A DNA stretch of 64,000 nt from NCBI RefSeq assembly GCF_000330505.1, contig NW_004443767.1, positions 39,042-103,041 of the forward strand. The letters are read 5' to 3'. The stretch comes from Entamoeba invadens IP1. Lineage: Eukaryota > Evosea > Mastigamoebida > Endamoebidae. The notes below the pieces were generated by a model. The model was not told the origin of the DNA. It ran no database searches and was given only the letters and a program-made list of their open reading frames with translations. Positions 59,390-64,000 of this stretch are shown piece after piece (positions within the stretch are counted from its first letter, which is position 1; each line of letters starts with the position of its first letter). Position numbers and translations under genes: made by a program.

Positions 59390-62300
59390 TTATATATTAA
59401 ATGGTATAAGCGTTTTCTGATCTAAGGCATTCGAATATAATATCATCTTCTCATTTTTCAATTGTTCAAAGAATATTTCATTTTCAATGTTCTTATTGTT
59501 TTCTTTTGCACTTTTCAAAGTTTCCTCCTTTCTTATAATATCATGAAGAATTTCATGTGTTTCTCTTAGAGTAATTCTTTGAAGATACTTGTACTCCCAA
59601 CATTTTAGTATTAACCATTTAAGATCACTTGGCATAGTACTATCAATCTCTGGTGTTAACCCAGTTATGACTGCACTTTTAATATCAAAAAGTGTTTTGT
59701 ACTTTCCAAATGTACGTTGTTCATAGAAGAATTCCCAGCATAGGATCCCAAAAGAATAAACATCAGTAAACGACCCAAATATATGTTTATATGCCTCTGG
59801 TGGATCGCATCTGGGATTTTTCATAAACAATCCATTATCCTCCACTTTTGTTCTCAAATCCGCACTTCCCCAGTGATCACAAAGTTGCACAGAAACTACT
59901 GTTGGTGAAGCACTAAATGATTTCATCATTACATTTGAAAGCTTCAAATTCAAATGAAATAATTTAAAACCATGTAAATAACTTAAACCACATTGAACGT
60001 CTTTCATTACTTTAAGTTTAAATGAATATGAAAATCGACCTTTGTATTCCGAGTTTAAGAAATACAAATCGGCACTCCCCAAACAACAAATTTCACTGAA
60101 AAAAGATAGATTCTGGTCTTCATAAAAACAGCCAAATGGTTGTAACAAATAAGGGGATCGCATATTTTTAATGGATGTATAAAACTTTTCTATTGAAGCT
60201 TTTAAAGTGTTTAAATCCTGAGTAGATAGATTTGAAAGGTTAATCGTTTTCACAGTGACTGGTTTTCCTCTATAAGTCCCAACAATTGCATGCTTGTGAT
60301 TGCCTTTTGTTTCGAATCTTCTTGGAGAAACAAACAACTCGTCGCGATCAATTTGAAAAGATCCTTCGATTTCAACCTTAGAAATCAATACAAAATAAAA
60401 GGCACTCACTCTCTTGTGTATTTTTTCATATATAATTGTATCATCAACGTCGATTTTTTTCTTGTCAAAAACGAGTTGTTGTAATTCGATCAAAGTCGAT
60501 TTATCGCCATAATAAACTGATACATAAAATTCAGTACCTTCAAAACGTGTTGTACAATGTGGTGTAAATATCAATAGTATTTGTTTTGTTTTTCCTTTTG
60601 AAATTATGAGTGTTTGTGGGCAAAAGTGTACTGTATATTTTTGGATATTTGGAGTGTGGAATATAATTAACATAAATCTTTTAGTATGATTTGTCATTTC
60701 AAATATTTCGAAAACAGTTTCATTGATTTTCAATTGTTTGTTTTTCATTCCAAAAGTGATTATACTTTTATTGGATGGGTATTTGTTCGAAGTGTACGCA
60801 ATATAATGACATTTTGAAACATCAAAATAATACTCTGGTTGTGGATATTCAATGGCTTCTATTACATTCTTAAATAAGTAATGATCTTTTCTTGACACTA
60901 TGATTGTTGTAACAGTAGATATAATTAACACTGTTAATAACAAAACGGTACATGTTATAACTAATGTTATTATTAATGTGTAATTACTCCCCTTACAAGA
61001 TCCTTTATTATCGGGATCAGGTACAAACCCTTCATAACATTTACAATTTGTACTATTGCATGAATTCCCGGAATCACATTGTTCTTCTGGATGATCCAAT
61101 TTTCCGTTGCCACATGTTTGTGTTATACATTTGTTATTTTTAATGATGTATCCATCCTCACATTGACAATTAAATTTACAATGAGACTCCCCCCTTTTAC
61201 ATAACTCAGGATAATCAGTAATATTATTACTGTAACACACTTCATTTAAACAATGATGGTCTAATAAATAAGTTCCATTTTCACACTCACAATATGTATC
61301 ACAATACTCTTCTCCGAAATAACACTTGTCATCATAATTTGTGAGTGTCCACGTGTTGTTATAATAACACAATTTATGACAATCGTCACCTCCATATGAA
61401 CCATGTGAACATATACACTTTCCTAATTGGACACTACATTTACCACCTCCACGTTCTTCATTACAATTGTTGGGACATATTACTCTCATGGAAAATTCTG
61501 TTCTCATGATCATGTTTTTTGAGAATAATTTGAAGACGTAATTTTCGAATGTAGTCTCTTGTGTCGAATATACAAACCCCGTTTCTGGAGCCAATTTCCA
61601 CAAATCTCTTCTTGTTTGTGTTCCATTCACACAATGACATTTTCCATAAAATTTTGTTTCGTTTTCACATCTTGTGTATTCAAACATTTGTGTCTCTCCG
61701 TTCGAACTCGAAAAAAGTATTCTACTCTTATTTGGTATTTCACCAACCAATATAAAAAAGAATAATTTCAATATGTATGGTTGTGAGGAGCATCCTCTTC
61801 TATCCAAAACACCCAATTGTGCAAAATCCAATTTACTAGTAAGTGGAGTCGTTTTTAAATTAGTTACATTATATATTGGATAATTCAGATATTGTAACAT
61901 CTCTTCAGAAGTTATCAAAGTCACTGTAATTACACAATCATATGGGTCTACCATTCCCACAAAGAGTGTAAAATTGGTTTCTGTGTAACTTATTCTTGCT
62001 ATCAAATAACCATATGTATCAACAAACTGTGAAGTACCGAAACACAGTGGTTTGTCAATCTTGTTATTTTTGTCATACTGTTCTTTGGTTAAATCAATTT
62101 TGACTTTACCTTCACTTCTATTCTTTTTCACCAAAATGTTGATGTAATTTTTTGTCGAGTTATAATTTGGAGGGACATACACTTTATAATATTTACCAAA
62201 ACGGTATCTGTTGTTGGTATCATCATCAAAACACATTCCAAGCATCGGAGTCATATCTTTAGTAATGTGAAAAGTGTCTGGAACATTTAGTAACAAGTCT

Positions 62301-62572
62301 TCTGCAAATAAAGGTTTCCAATATAAAAGAGCATTTGTTGTATTTGTCACCATACAGTTATTATTGTACATCAAAATCAATTGATTTGTTTCCGAAAAAT
62401 TTAGGTATGGATTAAAGATTTTACATTCAGTACAAGATGATGTCTGCTTGTAATTACTTTTGCATTTTTTACACACTTGATCATTATGGTTTGGTGGTGT
62501 TATGCATTCCAAACACCCACTTCCACAATAAGGAAAAACACTTTGAATAAATAAGAAAAGGAGTATCATCAT
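59390..62572 (-). CDS. TMK-type transmembrane receptor with pseudokinase domain
   Basis: 1060 residues from ATG 62572; the frame is open nine codons further without an ATG. Signal peptide (MMILLFLFIQSVFPYC), a Cys-rich ectodomain with many CxxC-type and EGF-like units (about 20-525; NGTQTRRDLW, CICSHGSYGGDDC), one span (about 530-557) and a cytosolic protein-kinase domain (about 745-1020). The VAIK lysine remains (PVTVKTI, Lys775). The HRD motif reads HLN (873-875), DFG reads DHW (Asp899 kept), and the glycine loop is degenerate. The rest of the fold is recognisable (DVYSFGILCWEFF, PPEAYKHIFG). Entamoeba has about 90 such receptors; loss of the catalytic base suggests a pseudokinase with scaffolding or allosteric role. 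Confidence 0.88.
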   Translation of the reverse strand: MMILLFLFIQSVFPYCGSGCLECITPPNHNDQVCKKCKSNYKQTSSCTECKIFNPYLNFSETNQLILMYNNNCMVTNTTNALLYWKPLFAEDLLLNVPDTFHITKDMTPMLGMCFDDDTNNRYRFGKYYKVYVPPNYNSTKNYINILVKKNRSEGKVKIDLTKEQYDKNNKIDKPLCFGTSQFVDTYGYLIARISYTETNFTLFVGMVDPYDCVITVTLITSEEMLQYLNYPIYNVTNLKTTPLTSKLDFAQLGVLDRRGCSSQPYILKLFFFILVGEIPNKSRILFSSSNGETQMFEYTRCENETKFYGKCHCVNGTQTRRDLWKLAPETGFVYSTQETTFENYVFKLFSKNMIMRTEFSMRVICPNNCNEERGGGKCSVQLGKCICSHGSYGGDDCHKLCYYNNTWTLTNYDDKCYFGEEYCDTYCECENGTYLLDHHCLNEVCYSNNITDYPELCKRGESHCKFNCQCEDGYIIKNNKCITQTCGNGKLDHPEEQCDSGNSCNSTNCKCYEGFVPDPDNKGSCKGSNYTLIITLVITCTVLLLTVLIISTVTTIIVSRKDHYLFKNVIEAIEYPQPEYYFDVSKCHYIAYTSNKYPSNKSIITFGMKNKQLKINETVFEIFEMTNHTKRFMLIIFHTPNIQKYTVHFCPQTLIISKGKTKQILLIFTPHCTTRFEGTEFYVSVYYGDKSTLIELQQLVFDKKKIDVDDTIIYEKIHKRVSAFYFVLISKVEIEGSFQIDRDELFVSPRRFETKGNHKHAIVGTYRGKPVTVKTINLSNLSTQDLNTLKASIEKFYTSIKNMRSPYLLQPFGCFYEDQNLSFFSEICCLGSADLYFLNSEYKGRFSYSFKLKVMKDVQCGLSYLHGFKLFHLNLKLSNVMMKSFSASPTVVSVQLCDHWGSADLRTKVEDNGLFMKNPRCDPPEAYKHIFGSFTDVYSFGILCWEFFYEQRTFGKYKTLFDIKSAVITGLTPEIDSTMPSDLKWLILKCWEYKYLQRITLRETHEILHDIIRKEETLKSAKENNKNIENEIFFEQLKNEKMILYSNALDQKTLIPFNI

Positions 62573-63581
62573 GATTGAAGCAAATAAAACTTTATACAAG
62601 TTGATGAATAAACATATTCAAACAGTATTTAATTAATTATTGACATCTAACCGTTAAATGAACATAATTCGTCAAATGGTTAGATGTCTAATGTGTTCAA
62701 ATATTTACTTTGTTGTTATTATATATTTTAAATGTATGTTTATGTTTATAACGTGTTTTTAACAGTAAAGTGTACCTTTAAATAAAAAGATATAAAAAAA
62801 CTACAAACACCAAACAATTACAATTTAATTTTGCTCATTTTATTTTTAAAAAATTTTAATTTTATTTAAATTATTTTTGGTAATTTCGACAGTAAATTTA
62901 TTGTAATTTATTATTTCGAAAAAATATATAAATTGACATATTTTTTTTTCAATTGTTGTTTAAAAACAAAGTTAAAAACAAGTTGATTTATTAGAAATCA
63001 ACTAATATAATTTGATAAATATTTATGAACCATTAATAGTTGGTTTATTATAATTTAATTTATAATTTCTTAATTATGAATATAACAATTTGTAAGTTTT
63101 GATTGCAAAAATATTATAATTAATAATATATTATTATTAAATTAAAATGAAACTAAAAAAATTATAAAACTAACTTTGTAATATTTGAGTAATATTTATT
63201 TGTTGGTGATAGTTCTAAATTATAATTATTCAAAACTAATAAAAAAACCAAATAGTATAATTTTATAATTTTTATGATTTTAATATTTTTCAAAAATGTT
63301 GGTTATGTTGGGCCACTTTAGTTATAATATAATTAGTTTAACTAAACATTTTAACTATAGAAATATATTCTCAAATTTGTACAATTTGACAAATTTAATT
63401 ATTATTTATGTTTGAACTTTTGATTAATTCCATTTTTATCATTAAAAAACAAAAAAATATGATACTGTATTAAAAAAATATGAAAATTTAAATTAGAGAT
63501 ATGGTACAGTTGTATACTCCAAAGACGAGAAAAAAGAATAATAAAGAACAGTAAATATATCAACAAACACCTGGGCATTTG
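62573..63581. other. Long A/T-rich region upstream of the TMK gene
   Basis: No gene seen in about 1 kb. It contains the inverted repeat at 62642-62688 and simple A/T runs. Confidence 0.45.
62642..62688. promoter_or_regulatory. Perfect 11-bp inverted repeat upstream of the TMK gene
   Basis: GACATCTAACC (62642-62652) and GGTTAGATGTC (62678-62688) are perfect inverted copies, 25 bases apart, starting 70 bases upstream of the TMK start codon. It could be a dimeric factor site or a small hairpin; function is a guess. Confidence 0.35.
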
Positions 63582-63731
63582 TTAATTATTTTCAAGCACC
63601 CGAGACGGCCGTAAATAGAAGTCGTTATCTCTCAGCTTCAATCCGATGTCTATCAGATGTTCTTTCTGTCGTCTTATGAATTCGACAAACCGTTCTTTTA
63701 TACTTCTTTTTGATGCGTATTTTGTTTGCAT
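63582..63731 (-). CDS. Candidate small protein or terminal exon
   Basis: A 49-codon frame with ATG at 63731 and TAA at 63582-63584 reads as credible protein: KYASKRSIKERFVEFIRRQK, then LRDNDFYLRPSRVLENN. The frame is open 12 further codons upstream to a TAG that could be an intron acceptor (GAGATAG). G+C and codon use (GGA, CGG, CTG, GAC) are much higher than in the flanks. An ATG-started frame on the plus strand (63646-63831) is hydrophobic and lower in quality. A helical basic peptide; a loose likeness to the end of a PX/sorting-nexin helix was considered, not supported. Confidence 0.4.
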   Translation of the reverse strand: MQTKYASKRSIKERFVEFIRRQKEHLIDIGLKLRDNDFYLRPSRVLENN

Positions 63732-63967
63732 GATAAATACTGTATTTTTTGATACATCGGTTGCCTTCTATCTCTTGTTTGTTTCCTACGATGAAATATT
63801 CTGTCTAGAACATTTTATTGATTCGAAGTAAAACCAACATAATAATATAGTAAAAAGAACTTATAAAAAACTACAATTAATACTAAATTAATTTACTTGA
63901 TATTGTTTAGTTGTACAATATTGAATAGTAGAATAATAAAGAAACTAAAAGAAAACAACCATATTAA

Positions 63968-64000
63968 TCACTCTCGAGTCGAATTGGGGGGTGAAGGTAT
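63968..64000 (-). CDS. Partial gene at window edge
   Basis: The last 33 bases are G/C-rich and read on the minus strand as IPSPPNSTRE then TGA. This is probably the C-terminal end of a gene lying beyond the window; too short to identify. Confidence 0.3.
   Translation of the reverse strand: MPSPPNSTRE

Noticed and set aside
63646..63831. 61-codon plus-strand frame with ATG
   Set aside because: It is antisense to a minus-strand frame with better codon use and more protein-like sequence.
1..64000. CRISPR arrays, bacterial operons, riboswitches, phage elements
   Set aside because: The gene style is eukaryotic, with introns and no ribosome-binding sites, and I saw no regularly spaced repeats.

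Overview
This window looks like a nuclear chromosome segment of an Entamoeba species, and the reptile parasite E. invadens is my best guess. Genes are short, closely packed and mostly intron-poor. Spacers are 80-90% A+T. Almost every intron I can reconstruct starts GTTTGT (or GTTTGA) and ends in TAG, CAG or AAG. The protein families are Entamoeba-typical: a transmembrane receptor-like kinase with a CXXC-rich ectodomain, a BspA-type leucine-rich-repeat protein, a TLDc protein, an LRR-PP2C phosphatase, fused ALG13-ALG14, and bacterial-type decarboxylase and hexosamine-phosphate mutase genes. The species call is inference.

Layout. 0.1-12 kb: a DPE2/4-alpha-glucanotransferase-like protein with altered catalytic residues, a large unknown protein, a PABPN1-like RRM protein, an LRR-PP2C phosphatase and a small membrane protein. 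12.5-18 kb: a lone tRNA-Gly(UCC), then on the minus strand PRP16 helicase, RPB10, a NOPCHAP1-like protein and a GRAM/SNAP-47-like protein. 19-26.7 kb: a FAR1-type DNA-binding protein, small membrane proteins, ALG13-ALG14, an unknown protein and a GPI-anchored-type protein. 27.8-36.2 kb: a PARG-like protein, UTP6, a tetraspanin-like protein, an orphan candidate gene, a 255-bp MITE, Ku70 and a second GPI-type protein. 36.5-46.7 kb: BspA-type LRR protein, copine-like vWA protein, Vti1-like SNARE, ThuA-like protein, Rpn13, ankyrin-SH3 protein, a divergent DHHC acyltransferase and an HSF-type factor. 47-52 kb: Orn/Lys/Arg decarboxylase and a phosphohexomutase. 52.4-54.8 kb: a spliced gene for a C2H2 zinc finger joined to a self-cleaving S74 domain and several membrane spans. 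55-64 kb: an Hsp70-like protein, a TLDc protein, a TMK pseudokinase and a gene-poor end.

There is no operon-like pathway here. Genes fall into general cellular roles: RNA processing and transcription (PRP16, RPB10, PABPN1-like, UTP6, NOPCHAP1-like), secretory pathway (ALG13-14, Vti1, PRA1, SNAP-47-like, DHHC), signalling, genome maintenance (Ku70, PARG) and metabolism.

The most interesting observation is the spliced gene at 52396-54845. Its parts imply a MYRF-like, membrane-tethered transcription factor that frees its own zinc finger by autocleavage, but with a C2H2 finger and about five membrane spans. A second theme is probable loss of catalytic residues in several enzyme-family members (DPE2-like, PARG-like, TMK, DHHC). 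A third is a recurring short inverted-repeat family with the core AATTAACGAGCTGTTTT that sits in unusually long introns. Ten genes need intron or start-codon reconstruction; the joins were worked out by eye from reading frame, splice motifs and protein-family continuity.
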